From Pseudomonadota bacterium (GTDB taxonomy: Bacteria; Desulfobacterota; Desulfovibrionia; Desulfovibrionales; Desulfovibrionaceae): a stretch of DNA of 64,000 bases. The stretch spans positions 62,001 through 126,000 of the forward strand of contig JAHIUD010000003.1 in NCBI GenBank assembly GCA_018817515.1, read 5' to 3'. Below the pieces are notes generated by a model. It did no database searches and was not told where the DNA came from. It was given only the letters and a program-made list of their open reading frames with translations. Positions within the stretch are counted from its first letter, which is position 1. Each line of letters starts with the position of its first letter. Of the stretch, positions 7,706-15,733 are shown piece by piece. The position numbers and the translations under genes are program-made.

Positions 7706-8518
7706 ATGGAAACCGCACTCACCGCCTGGCTGCTCTATCTCGGCACCGGCGCCTTCGCAGGAGTCCTGGCCGGACTCCTCGGCGTGGGCGGCGGACTGGT
7801 CATCGTGCCCATCTTAAACTTCGTGTTCCATCTCCAGAACCTGCCCGCGGCCTACATCCAGCACCTGGCCCTGGGCACCTCGCTGGCCAGCATCATGTTC
7901 ACCTCGGTGTCGAGCCTGCGCGCGCACCACCAGCGCGGGGCCGTGGTCTGGCCCATTGTCCGGGCCATCACCCCGGGCATCCTCATCGGCACCTTCCTGG
8001 GCTCCAAGGTGGCGGCGCTTCTGTCCACGCGCTTTCTGACCGGCTTCTTCGTGGTCTTCTTGTACTACGTGGCCGCGCAGATGCTTTTGAACATCAAGCC
8101 CAAGGCCTCACGCCAGGTGCCGGGAAGCCTCGGCATGTTCGGCGCGGGCAGCGTCATCGGCGGCGTGTCCGCGCTGGTGGGCATCGGCGGCGGCACGCTG
8201 TCCGTGCCCTTCATGACCTGGTGCAACGTGGCCCTGCACACCTGCATCGGCACCTCGGCGGCCATCGGCTTTCCCATCGCCGTGGCCGGGGCCGCCGGAT
8301 TCTACGTCAACGGCCTGTCCGCCAGCCTGCCCGGCCTGTCTGAAGGCTACGCCGGGTTCATCTACCTCCCGGCCCTGGCCGGGGTGGCCGCCGCCAGCAT
8401 CCTCACCGCGCCGCTGGGCGCAAAGCTGGCCCACAGCCTGCCGGTGAGCAAGCTCAAGAGGATCTTCGCCTGCCTGCTTTTGATCATGGGCACCAAGATG
8501 CTCTGGGGCATGCTCTAG
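7706..8518 (+). CDS. TauE/SafE-family sulfite/sulfonate-type permease
   Basis: This 270-aa integral membrane protein has about eight hydrophobic helices arranged as two homologous halves. Each half carries the family glycine motif (LLGVGGGLVIVP near residue 26 and LVGIGGGTLSVP near 156). TauE/SafE proteins export or import small sulfur-containing or organic anions such as sulfite, sulfoacetate or sulfolactate; the substrate here is not determinable. It is a single gene transcribed away from asnB, with an SD (CGGAGG) 10 bp before the ATG. In a sulfate reducer a sulfite-related role would be reasonable, but that is inference. Confidence 0.88.
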   Translation: METALTAWLLYLGTGAFAGVLAGLLGVGGGLVIVPILNFVFHLQNLPAAYIQHLALGTSLASIMFTSVSSLRAHHQRGAVVWPIVRAITPGILIGTFLGSKVAALLSTRFLTGFFVVFLYYVAAQMLLNIKPKASRQVPGSLGMFGAGSVIGGVSALVGIGGGTLSVPFMTWCNVALHTCIGTSAAIGFPIAVAGAAGFYVNGLSASLPGLSEGYAGFIYLPALAGVAAASILTAPLGAKLAHSLPVSKLKRIFACLLLIMGTKMLWGML

Positions 8519-8595
8519 CCCGTCCGCGCGCCCGGCCTGGACAGCTCAGCCCGAGTTGTCCGGGCCGAGCCGTTCCGTCCCAGTGGCACAGGCCA

Positions 8596-8651
8596 GTCAT
8601 TCAGGCCGAGTCATTCAGGCCGAGTATTTCTCGTCAGGTTCTTCAGGCCGA
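8596..8651. repeat. 14-bp tandem repeat at the 3' end of the interrupted gene
   Basis: GTCATTCAGGCCGA occurs twice in tandem (8596-8609, 8610-8623). A diverged third copy (GTTCTTCAGGCCGA) at about 8638-8651 overlaps the stop region of the minus-strand reading frame. The array suggests local slippage duplication starting from the gene's own 3' end. Confidence 0.7.
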
Positions 8652-9593
8652 GCAGGCCATCTTGCCGAAGGGGTTGGCAAACTGCTCCAGGTGCGGCGAG
8701 GTGCGGAAACTGTGGTCCAACGTGGGCAGCACCACGGGCTCGGCGTCCGGCGCGGCGCGCACCGACACGGCCTCGGGCGTGAAGTCCAGCCACATGGGCA
8801 CGGGCTCGCGGTCGCTGTCGCCACAGAGGCTCTCACGGCTTTTCGGGGTGAAGCGCCGCTCGCGGCCCTCCGGCCCTGTGACCACAAGCTGCGTGAGGCT
8901 GGTGGCCACGCCGCAAACCGTGCCGTCCGGCGCGAAGCTCAAGGAATTCTGATCCCCGTGGATGCCGCAGGCGTCCAGGTCATAGGCCCGCACCTGGCCC
9001 ACGGGCGTGGGCACGGTCAACGGTCGCGCAGGCTCCACACTCTCCACCGAGCCATCGGGCCGGAAGCTTACCCCGATGCGCGTGGCCAGCACACCCGCCG
9101 GGGTGACCACGTCCAGGATCTCGCCCGGCCAGAGGGTCAGGCTGCGCATGGTCCCGTCCGGGCGAAAGCTCGCCGCGATGAGCCGCGCGCTGATGGTGCC
9201 AAGGGGTGTGGTCAGGGTCACCGGTTCAGCCAGACGGCCCTCGTCCTCCTGGGTCCAGTAGCCGGAGAGTTTGCCGTTGAGCGGGAAGACGCGGCTGAGC
9301 GAGCCGTCTTTGTGGAAGGTCACCAGCTCAGCCAGCAGGGGCCCGGCAGGGGTCATTATCTCGGTGCGGGTTTCCAGCGGCAGGTGGCGCAGGGTGCCGT
9401 TGTCGTAGAAGTGCACGGCCTGCACGGTGCGGCGGCGCAGGTCGTCGGTGCTGTACTAGGGCGGCAGCGCGCCAAAGGGCGTGTCCAGCAGCGCCGGGCC
9501 TGCGGGCGCACAGGACATGAGCACGCCCGTATAATGCCACTCCAGGCACCCGGCCACCGGAATCTCTCCATATCGCGTCTGCACTGTGTCCAT
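8643..9593 (-). pseudogene. Repeat-containing protein gene interrupted by an in-frame TAG
   Basis: One reading frame of 317 codons runs from the ATG at 9593 (preceded by AAAGGGGAAACGC) to the stop at 8643, broken only by TAG at 9458-9456 (codon 46, context ALPP-stop-YSTDDL). Restoring it as CAG would give ALPPQYSTDDL. The remaining 270 codons are clean, so the change looks recent. After the stop, a GTG at 9425 could restart translation of 260 aa. The product has repeated units of the form (S/T)FxxDGS/T...P, reminiscent of YwqK/MORN-like beta repeats, and no signal peptide. I do not recognise its function. Alternatives are readthrough of the amber codon or a sequencing error. Confidence 0.7.
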
Positions 9594-9939
9594 TGCGTTT
9601 CCCCTTTGCCAAGGGCTAGGCAAGAACCGAGCCATAATTTTTCCCTGCTATTCCAGTGTATTGATTTTCTGCCTGCACCGACATTCCACATTTTCGGAGG
9701 TGCTGCGACAATTTCGTAGACGCCAAGGCTCGATACCTCGCCCTCCTGACGAGCACCCTGCGCTGGCACCGGCATCTCCCAGTCTCTGCGCGCAACGGTC
9801 GGCGGACCCGCCCGAAACAATCTGCGGCTCAGCTTCCCCTCCACGGCCTCCATCCCACGGCCCCCATCCCACGGCACGCTGCCCTTGGCTCTTTCCATCT
9901 CGCCGACAATGTTTCACCACCCCGGCATTTGCGGTCCAC

Positions 9940-9987
9940 AAAAAGCGAACGGGGCTGTTGGCGTCTTCGCCGAACAGCCCCGTTCGC
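9940..9987 (-). terminator. Rho-independent terminator of the pstB-phoU unit
   Basis: On the minus strand a long stem (GCGAACGGGGCTGTT paired across a short loop, one bulge) is followed by TTTTTG. It lies about 100 bp after phoU, beyond the repeat hairpins. Confidence 0.8.
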
Positions 9988-9999
9988 GTTATGGGGATT

Positions 10000-10088
10000 C
10001 CAAAGGGCCTCAGACCCTTTGGCGGGTTCCAAGGGGCGGCGCCCCTTGGCGGGGTCCAGGGGCGGGGCCCCTGGCCGCCGGAGGCTCT
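10000..10088. repeat. Dispersed intergenic hairpin element, copy C (variant)
   Basis: Three adjacent hairpins occupy 10000-10022, 10029-10049 and 10056-10074. The last is followed by GGCCGCCGGAGGCT, the same end sequence as copies A and B. This end touches the phoU stop codon (10092-10090). Confidence 0.7.
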
Positions 10089-10089
10089 C

Positions 10090-10758
10090 TTAGCCCTTGC
10101 ACCTGTGCTTCACGTTCTGTCCTTCCTTGATGAAGATGACGGCCTCGGCCAGGTTGGTGGCCAGGTCGCCGATGCGTTCCAGGTGCCGCGAGGCCATGAT
10201 GACGTGCACGCTGCGTTCAACGATGCGGGTCTCGTCGACCATGGTGCTGATGGCTTCCTTGAGCACCTTGAGGCACAGCTCGTCGGCTGTGTGGTCCATG
10301 GAGCAGATTTGGCTGGCCAGGGCGGTGTCCTCGTCCACGAAGGAGCGGATGGCCTTGGCCAGCATCTCCTGCACGTGGGCGCAGAGCCGCTCCATGCGGG
10401 CATTGGGCGGCAGCGGAGAGCGGGTGGACAAGAACAGGGTGCGGTGGGCCAGGTTCACGCACTCGTCGCCGATGCGCTCCAGGTTGACCGTGAGGCGCAT
10501 GGACCCGATGATGAAGCGCAGGTCGCAGGCCATGGGCTGGTCCAGGGCCAAAAGCTCCAGGTTGAAGGCGTCGATGGTGTCTTCCGTGTCGTTGATGACG
10601 GTGTCGTTCATGACCACGCTTTCGGCCAGGTCGGTGTCGTTTTCCAGATACGCGCGGGTGGCGTCGGCCACGGCCTTTTCGGCCAGGGCCGCCATGCGGA
10701 TGAGCTGCATGCGCAACTCTTCGAGTTTCTGGGTAAAGTGGATGCGCTGCTGCTGCAT
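10090..10758 (-). CDS. phoU: Phosphate-signalling protein PhoU
   Basis: This 222-aa, all-helical cytoplasmic protein has the two PhoU repeats. Each carries the metal-binding E/DxxxD-type motif (NLERIGDECVNLA near residue 94 and HLERIGDLATNLAEA near 195). PhoU links the Pst phosphate transporter to the PhoR kinase and restrains the Pho response when phosphate is plentiful. It follows pstB by 12 bp and is the last gene of the unit. The genes pstS, pstC and pstA are not in this neighbourhood. Confidence 0.95.
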   Translation of the reverse strand: MQQQRIHFTQKLEELRMQLIRMAALAEKAVADATRAYLENDTDLAESVVMNDTVINDTEDTIDAFNLELLALDQPMACDLRFIIGSMRLTVNLERIGDECVNLAHRTLFLSTRSPLPPNARMERLCAHVQEMLAKAIRSFVDEDTALASQICSMDHTADELCLKVLKEAISTMVDETRIVERSVHVIMASRHLERIGDLATNLAEAVIFIKEGQNVKHRCKG

Positions 10759-10770
10759 GATATTGCCCCC

Positions 10771-11529
10771 CTAGCCGAAGCGGCCGGTGATGTAGTCTTC
10801 TGTCTGCTTGTTGCGCGGGTGCGTGAAGATGGTGCGCGTGTCGCCTTCTTCGATGAGCTTGCCCAGGTAGAAGAAGGCTGTGCGGTCGGACACGCGGGCC
10901 GCCTGCTGCATGCTGTGGGTGACGATGATGATGGTGAGGTCGCGCTTGAGCTCGTGGATCAGGTCCTCGATCTTCTGGGTGGCGATGGGGTCGAGCGCGC
11001 TTGCGGGCTCGTCCATGAGCAGGACCTCGGGCCGTACGGCCAGGGCGCGGGCGATGCACAACCGCTGCTGCTGCCCGCCGGACAGGCCCAGGGCCGAGGC
11101 CTCCAGGCGGTCCTTGGCCTCGTCCCAGAGGGCGGCCCCGCGCAGGGAGGACTCCACGCTCTCGTCGAGCACGCGCTTGTCCTTCACGCCGTTGACGCGC
11201 AGGCCGTAGGCCACGTTCTCGTAGATGGTCTTGGGGAAGGGGTTGGGCTTCTGGAAGACCATGCCGACGCGACGCCTGAGCGAGACCACGTCCACGCCGG
11301 AGGCGTAGATGTCCTCGCCTTCCAGGGTGAGCTGGCCGCTGACCCGCGCGCCGGGGATGAGGTCGTTCATGCGGTTGATGCAGCGCAGGTAGGTGCTCTT
11401 GCCGCAGCCAGAGGGGCCGATGAGCGCCGTGACCTGGTGCTCCTCGAAGTCCAGATCCACCTGGTGCAGCGCGTGGAAGGTCCCGTAATGGAAGTCCAGG
11501 GACTGTGATGAAACTTTGATGTTGGCCAT
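10771..11529 (-). CDS. pstB: Phosphate ABC transporter ATP-binding protein PstB
   Basis: This 252-aa ABC ATPase has Walker [10 protein letters not shown] (38-46), a Q-loop region [12 protein letters not shown] that is characteristic of PstB, the signature LSGGQQQR and Walker [13 protein letters not shown]. It drives inorganic phosphate uptake at the inner membrane with PstC and PstA, which must be encoded elsewhere. The start at 11529 (MANIKV) was chosen over a longer frame because an SD-like GGAG precedes it and it matches family length. It is co-transcribed with phoU. Confidence 0.96.
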   Translation of the reverse strand: MANIKVSSQSLDFHYGTFHALHQVDLDFEEHQVTALIGPSGCGKSTYLRCINRMNDLIPGARVSGQLTLEGEDIYASGVDVVSLRRRVGMVFQKPNPFPKTIYENVAYGLRVNGVKDKRVLDESVESSLRGAALWDEAKDRLEASALGLSGGQQQRLCIARALAVRPEVLLMDEPASALDPIATQKIEDLIHELKRDLTIIIVTHSMQQAARVSDRTAFFYLGKLIEEGDTRTIFTHPRNKQTEDYITGRFG

Positions 11530-11634
11530 TGTTTCTCCGTGCTCTGCCTGGCGCCGCCAGACGGGACGCATCCCGGCCGTGCGGCTGCCGACCGGAGTTA
11601 ATTACGCACGCGGCGCAACGTCTGGGCCACGGAA

Positions 11635-11655
11635 TTGTTACGTTTCGGTGACGAA
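11635..11655 (-). promoter_or_regulatory. Candidate Pho box upstream of pstB
   Basis: On the minus strand TTCGTCACCGAAACGTAACAA contains two direct CGT(C/A)AC units 11 bp apart, the spacing PhoB boxes use. It lies about 105 bp upstream of pstB. The match to the enterobacterial consensus is partial. Confidence 0.3.
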
Positions 11656-11702
11656 GCGCGGCTGGTCAGACGTGTCCCGCGCGGGGCCCGCCGCCGTGGC
11701 GG

Positions 11703-12569
11703 CTAGGGCCGAAGGTGCAGAGCCAGAGGGATGGTCACGGTGACGCCCTTCTCGCTCTTTTCCACCGTGGGCTGCATGTCCGGCTCCACCGCGCCCTCAC
11801 GGAACTCCATGGCCAGGCGCAGAAAGTCCGGGTGATCGCCCGCAACGACATTCTTCACCGGCCCGGTGCTGAAGCGCACCACGGGCGGCCCCTTCTTGCG
11901 CCAGGGTCCGTGCAGGTCCAGGGCCAGTTTGCGCGGCACCTTGACGCCAAAGAAGGTCACGCGTTCCACCGGGCCGTTGGTGGCTATGCGCAGGATGACG
12001 TGGTCGGACTGGAACTCCACCTCCACATCGCCCGCGTAGTTGCCGCCCGCAGGCAGCACGATGGGCTCGTGGGGCGCGGGCGCGGGCGGGGTCTCCAGCG
12101 CCAGGGGGTCGATTTTTGGGGCGGGCTTGGGCTTGGGCGCGGGCGCAGGCTTGGCCGCCGGGGGGGCCTTGGGCGCTTCGGGCTTGGCTGCTTCGTCCTT
12201 TACAACTTCGGGCTTGGATGCGGCGGGCGGAGGAGTCTTGGCCTTGGGCGCTTCGGCCTTGGGAGTCTCGGCCTTGGGAGGCACCGGCGCAGCCTTCTTG
12301 TCAGCCACAGCCTTCTTTTCGTCAGCAGCCTTCTTGTCGGCAACGGCATTCTTTTCGTTCGCGATCTTCTTGTCGTCGACAACCGGGCTGACGGGCTTGG
12401 CGGCCTCAGCCGCAGGCGTCTCCTGCGGGGGCGAAAGACGAACAGTCTTCTCCACCGGCATGCGCACCTCGTAGCCTGCGGCCTGCGCGCTTCCAACCCA
12501 GGCCAGAGCGCAGAACACGGCTCCCAGGACCAGCCCCTTGTGTCCGAAATGCTTCATCATCCAGCGCAT
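11703..12569 (-). CDS. Exported AMIN-domain protein with a Lys/Ala/Pro-rich linker
   Basis: This 288-aa protein has an N-terminal signal peptide (hydrophobic stretch GLVLGAVFCALAWVGSAQA). A long TonB-like linker at about 45-165, rich in K, A, P and E (units such as AVADKKAADEKK and PKAEAPKAK), is followed by a C-terminal beta domain (about 175-288). That domain includes DHVILRIATNGPVERVTFFGVK and LALDLHGPW, the pattern of AMIN domains, which bind peptidoglycan or localise periplasmic complexes. It probably spans the periplasm. An alternative start at 12560 would fit the SD spacing better. It is upstream of pstB but separated by 173 bp. Confidence 0.75.
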   Translation of the reverse strand: MRWMMKHFGHKGLVLGAVFCALAWVGSAQAAGYEVRMPVEKTVRLSPPQETPAAEAAKPVSPVVDDKKIANEKNAVADKKAADEKKAVADKKAAPVPPKAETPKAEAPKAKTPPPAASKPEVVKDEAAKPEAPKAPPAAKPAPAPKPKPAPKIDPLALETPPAPAPHEPIVLPAGGNYAGDVEVEFQSDHVILRIATNGPVERVTFFGVKVPRKLALDLHGPWRKKGPPVVRFSTGPVKNVVAGDHPDFLRLAMEFREGAVEPDMQPTVEKSEKGVTVTIPLALHLRP

Positions 12570-12633
12570 CCCCCCGCTGTTGTCACGTTCGCCCCAAGCC
12601 TACACGATCTCCCGGCGCTTGGCAAAGCCCAGC

Positions 12634-13608
12634 CTACAATGCTTCCCAGAAATCCGCCAGACGCCCGGCCACCTTGGCCTCGGACCAGTGGTTCTCGACG
12701 AAGCGCCGCGAGTCCGCGCCGATCTCCCGGCAGCGCCCCAAGTCGCCCGCCAGCTCGCGCAGGCGCAGGGCCAGCTCGTCGCGGTTGCTCGCCACAACCC
12801 AGGGCAGGTCCTCCGTGCCCGCGAACTCCGCAACGTGCGCGCGGTTCCACTCGTCCAGCCCGGCGATGACCGCCAGCCCCTGGCTCAGGCCCTCCAGGCT
12901 GCTGACCCCGTAATAGCCCTGCATGTGGTCGAAGAGCACGTGGGCGGCCTGCTTGCGGGCCAGGCACTCGGCGTTTGGCACGTTGTCGATGAGGTCCAGG
13001 CGCACATCCAGACCGGAGCGGGAAAGCTCGTCCACCACGGCCAGAAGGTCGTCGGTGTTCTTCAGATCCTTGCGCGTGGGCGAGTGCGCCACCTTGAGCC
13101 CGCCGCTCCACAAGCGCTCCACAGGCCGGAACAGCGGGTCGCGCTCGGGCACCAGGTTGGGCTGCCAGCGGGCCTCGGGCATCATGCGCAGCAGGTCCGG
13201 GGTGCTCACCAGGAGGTTTGTGCGGCCCAGCGCCCGGTACTTGGCGCGGAAGCGTTCCGGGTCGCTGCGGAAGTCGTGGTGGCCGTGCTCGTGGTGCACC
13301 ACGGCCTTGCCCGGGAGGTAGTCCGCAGGGAGAAACGGCCCCAGGCGCAGGTGCTCGTCGGCGGTCATGTGGAAATGCAGCACGTCGCTGGTCTTGAGCA
13401 GTTCCTCCAACTCAGCCAGGCCCTCGCCGCCCTCCGGTCCCAGGAGGTCGGGCACGTGCAGGTCCTTGCCCCAGGAGTGGGTGTAGCGCGTCTCCAGGGT
13501 GACGATGCGGCAGCTGTGGCGGCTCTTCCGCTCCAGGCGGTTCACCGCCCGGCAGAAGGCGATGCCCGTCCCTGCGGGATCGTTCACCGCGATCATCAAA
13601 ATCTTCAA
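12634..13608 (-). CDS. GT-B type glycosyltransferase, substrate unknown
   Basis: This 324-aa protein begins MKILMIAVNDPAGTGIAFCRAVNRL and has the two Rossmann halves of GT4-like enzymes. The C-terminal part contains GYYGVSSLEGLSQGLAVIAG, where the donor-sugar contact motif is usually found, and VENHWSEAKVAGRLADFW. There is no signal peptide, so it acts in the cytoplasm or at the inner face of the membrane. Its start overlaps the stop of the acetolactate decarboxylase gene by 4 bp. The acceptor and sugar cannot be inferred. Confidence 0.7.
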   Translation of the reverse strand: MKILMIAVNDPAGTGIAFCRAVNRLERKSRHSCRIVTLETRYTHSWGKDLHVPDLLGPEGGEGLAELEELLKTSDVLHFHMTADEHLRLGPFLPADYLPGKAVVHHEHGHHDFRSDPERFRAKYRALGRTNLLVSTPDLLRMMPEARWQPNLVPERDPLFRPVERLWSGGLKVAHSPTRKDLKNTDDLLAVVDELSRSGLDVRLDLIDNVPNAECLARKQAAHVLFDHMQGYYGVSSLEGLSQGLAVIAGLDEWNRAHVAEFAGTEDLPWVVASNRDELALRLRELAGDLGRCREIGADSRRFVENHWSEAKVAGRLADFWEAL

Positions 13609-14399
13609 CGCGAGGACTCCACGGCCTTGAGTTCGTGCGTGCGGTCGCGGGCAAGGTCCAGTCCGCCGAGCCCGGCCTCGGGCAGCAGGAGTTCCAGGCG
13701 GCGCAGCGTGGCCAGGCGGGCCGTGCCCGAGCCCAGGGTCAGGTCCAGCACATGCCCGCCGCGCGCGCGGTCCTGGGTGAGGAAATGCAGGTGCCAGCCG
13801 GGCACGCCCAGGCCGCGCACATAGTCCGGGCCGCGCAGGCCCACCAGGGTGCCGCGCACCTGGGAGAACTCGAACACGGACTGCTCTTTGGCCACCTCGG
13901 CCAGGGGCCGGTAGGGCTTGGTCTGGCGCGGCACGCTGCGCGCCTTGAGGGCTGTGAAGGTGCCCTCCACCCGGACCGCGCCGAACAGGCTGGTGTCGCC
14001 CAGGGCCTTGTCCAGCCAGGCCTCCAGGTCCTTCAGGCCGAGATTCTCGGGCAGGGTCAGGCTCTTGCCGGGCCGGAAGGGCAGCACCTGGGCAAACGGC
14101 GTGGTCACGCGCGGGTCGGCGCGGCGCACCTGCCCGCTTGAGGGCACCTGGTACACGACGCCGTCGAGGATCACCATCTCGCCGTCCAGGGCGTCAAACG
14201 TGCCCAGACCGAGGTCGCCCAGGCGGGGCAGCTCGCGCACGGCCACGGAGCCGTCGTAGCCCCCGGCCAGCAGCGCGTCGATGACGCCGATCTGCACCAG
14301 GGCGGGGTTGCGGAGCAGGCCCTCGGCCTGGACCGGCAGGGCGGTGAAGACAAGGGCGCAGAGCAGGAGCCAGGAAAACACGGTGCGGAGGCTCTTCAC
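13605..14399 (-). CDS. budA: Exported alpha-acetolactate decarboxylase
   Basis: This 264-aa protein converts 2-acetolactate to acetoin. The zinc site is visible in VPGWHLHFLTQDRARGGHVLD (HxH...H), and the conserved DGEMV and SGQVRR segments of the family are present. A clear N-terminal signal peptide (SWLLLCALVFTALPVQA) predicts export to the periplasm, unlike the usual cytoplasmic form in fermenters. The GTG start overlaps the cheD stop (GTGA), and the stop overlaps the next glycosyltransferase, so three functionally unrelated genes are tightly coupled. No acetolactate synthase is nearby. Confidence 0.88.
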   Translation of the reverse strand: MKSLRTVFSWLLLCALVFTALPVQAEGLLRNPALVQIGVIDALLAGGYDGSVAVRELPRLGDLGLGTFDALDGEMVILDGVVYQVPSSGQVRRADPRVTTPFAQVLPFRPGKSLTLPENLGLKDLEAWLDKALGDTSLFGAVRVEGTFTALKARSVPRQTKPYRPLAEVAKEQSVFEFSQVRGTLVGLRGPDYVRGLGVPGWHLHFLTQDRARGGHVLDLTLGSGTARLATLRRLELLLPEAGLGGLDLARDRTHELKAVESSR

Positions 14400-14914
14400 G
14401 GTTGGATCTCCCCGTTTACTTTGTGGAGCATTTTGACCCAGACGTCGCCGGTGTGGGTCAGAAACAGAAGCTTGCGGCCCTGACAGCCGCCGGTGGACGA
14501 GCGGGTCACGCGGATGCCGTGGTCGCCCAGGCGCTCCTGCACGGCCTCCAGGTTCCTGGAGCCGATGTCGTACAGCGTGCAGCGGTTGCCGTTCATGATG
14601 CCCGCAGCCCCGCCAAAGACCTTCACCACCAGCTCATCCGGAGAGATCTTCAGGCGCATGAGGCTTGCGAGCATGCTCTCCACGGCGGTGTCGACAAAGC
14701 GGCAGACCTGGGGATCCTTGCCACGCGCGTTGAACTTGCCGCTGTCTGGCAAGAAGGCGTGGCAGATGGCTCCGATGGCGCGATGCGGGGCGCACATCGT
14801 CACCGCCACGCACGAGCCGAGCACCGTGGTCACCAGTGTAGGCTGCACTCCGAGATAGCAGTCGCCCGTCTGTAAAAACACCTTGGGATACTTGTCAAAC
14901 TCTGGCACGCACAC
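14396..14914 (-). CDS. cheD: Chemoreceptor glutamine deamidase CheD
   Basis: This 172-aa protein is of normal CheD length. The catalytic Cys lies in VLGSCVAVTM and the catalytic His in AICHAFLP; the downstream KVFGGAAGIM and IGSRNLEAVQERL motifs are conserved. CheD deamidates glutamines in the methylation helices of chemoreceptors. It stands apart from other chemotaxis genes, leading a unit with the acetolactate decarboxylase and a glycosyltransferase. The start is GTG at 14914 with GAGGTG just before it; GTG 14908 is possible. Confidence 0.93.
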   Translation of the reverse strand: MCVPEFDKYPKVFLQTGDCYLGVQPTLVTTVLGSCVAVTMCAPHRAIGAICHAFLPDSGKFNARGKDPQVCRFVDTAVESMLASLMRLKISPDELVVKVFGGAAGIMNGNRCTLYDIGSRNLEAVQERLGDHGIRVTRSSTGGCQGRKLLFLTHTGDVWVKMLHKVNGEIQP

Positions 14915-14997
14915 ACCTCGGGAACCATCTCTGGAACATGAGATATCATCGGGCCATCTGTCTGCGCTGTCAACCGCAAGAGAGGGTTATACAGGAA

Positions 14998-15636
14998 TTA
15001 TTCCTGGTGTTCGGCAAAACGGATATGGAAGGCGGCGGCGTAGAAATGGTGGAAGAAATCCACGTATTCTAGGTGGATATGGCTAGGCACGGAGATGCGT
15101 GAGGGCGCGAAATTGATGATGCCCTTGATGCCTGCGCCAACGAGGTAGTTGGCGGCGCGCTGGGCGCGCTCGGGCGGGGTGGTGATGATGCCGATCTCCA
15201 GCGAGAGCTCCTTGACCTTGGCCGGGAGCTGGCGCGAGCAGACGATCTCCATGCCCTCCACGATCTCGCCGATCTTGTAGGGGTCGCAGTCGAACGCGCC
15301 GCGGAGGATGAAACCCTTGCGCGAGAACTCGCGGTGGCGCAACAGCGCGCGGCCGAGGTTGCCCACGCCCACAAGGCCGCAGTTCCAGGCGCGGTCGATG
15401 CCCAGAGAGCGTTTGATGGAGGTGATGAGATCCTGGACGTAGTAGCCAACGCCGCGAACGCCGAATTCTCCGAAGTAGGCGAGGTCCTTGCGTATCTGCG
15501 AGGAATTGACTGAGCAGGCCTCGGCCAGGCGTTCTGAGGAGACCACATCCGTGCCCTCGCGTTTGAACTCCGAGAGCACCTGGATATAGGTGGCCAGGCG
15601 GGCGATGGTAGCCTTGGGAATATGCTCGCTCTTCAT
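14998..15636 (-). CDS. rex: Redox-sensing transcriptional repressor Rex
   Basis: This 212-aa protein has an N-terminal winged helix (about 10-75; SSERLAEACSVNSSQIRKDLAYFGEFG) and a C-terminal Rossmann domain with the dinucleotide motif GVGNLG (90-95). Rex senses the NADH/NAD+ ratio and, in Desulfovibrio, is known to control energy genes including those of ATP synthase and sulfate reduction. It lies downstream of atpE behind a terminator. A candidate Rex operator at 15656-15673, 20 bp before its start, suggests autoregulation. Confidence 0.97.
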   Translation of the reverse strand: MKSEHIPKATIARLATYIQVLSEFKREGTDVVSSERLAEACSVNSSQIRKDLAYFGEFGVRGVGYYVQDLITSIKRSLGIDRAWNCGLVGVGNLGRALLRHREFSRKGFILRGAFDCDPYKIGEIVEGMEIVCSRQLPAKVKELSLEIGIITTPPERAQRAANYLVGAGIKGIINFAPSRISVPSHIHLEYVDFFHHFYAAAFHIRFAEHQE

Positions 15637-15655
15637 GGCCCTGCACCGACTGTGA

Positions 15656-15673
15656 ATGTGAATTTTGTAACAA
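15656..15673. promoter_or_regulatory. Candidate Rex operator
   Basis: The sequence ATGTGAATTTTGTAACAA matches the 18-bp inverted-repeat form TTGTGAA-N4-TTCACAA. The left half is nearly perfect and the right half GTAACAA has two changes. It lies between the atpE terminator and the rex start, where an autoregulatory operator is expected. Confidence 0.6.
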
Positions 15674-15682
15674 AACCCCGGG

Positions 15683-15708
15683 AAAAAAGGAGGCCTTGCG
15701 GCCTCCTT
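15683..15708 (-). terminator. Terminator of the F0 ATP synthase operon
   Basis: On the minus strand the stem AAGGAGGCC/GGCCTCCTT with a GCAA loop is followed by a run of T. It lies about 25 bp after the atpE stop and separates atpE from rex. Confidence 0.88.
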
Positions 15709-15733
15709 GATTCCAGGAACGAGCCTTGGGTAA

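Larger units (their letters stand above)
9594..10089. other. 496-bp gene-free region with a terminator and repeats
   Basis: No convincing reading frame is present. From the right it holds three consecutive hairpins next to the phoU stop (repeat copy C) and a strong minus-strand terminator (9940-9987). It also holds a short tandem CCATCCCACGGC duplication near 9850-9880, and an AT-richer stretch (about 9630-9720) that probably carries the promoter of the interrupted gene. Nothing else was recognised. Confidence 0.6.
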
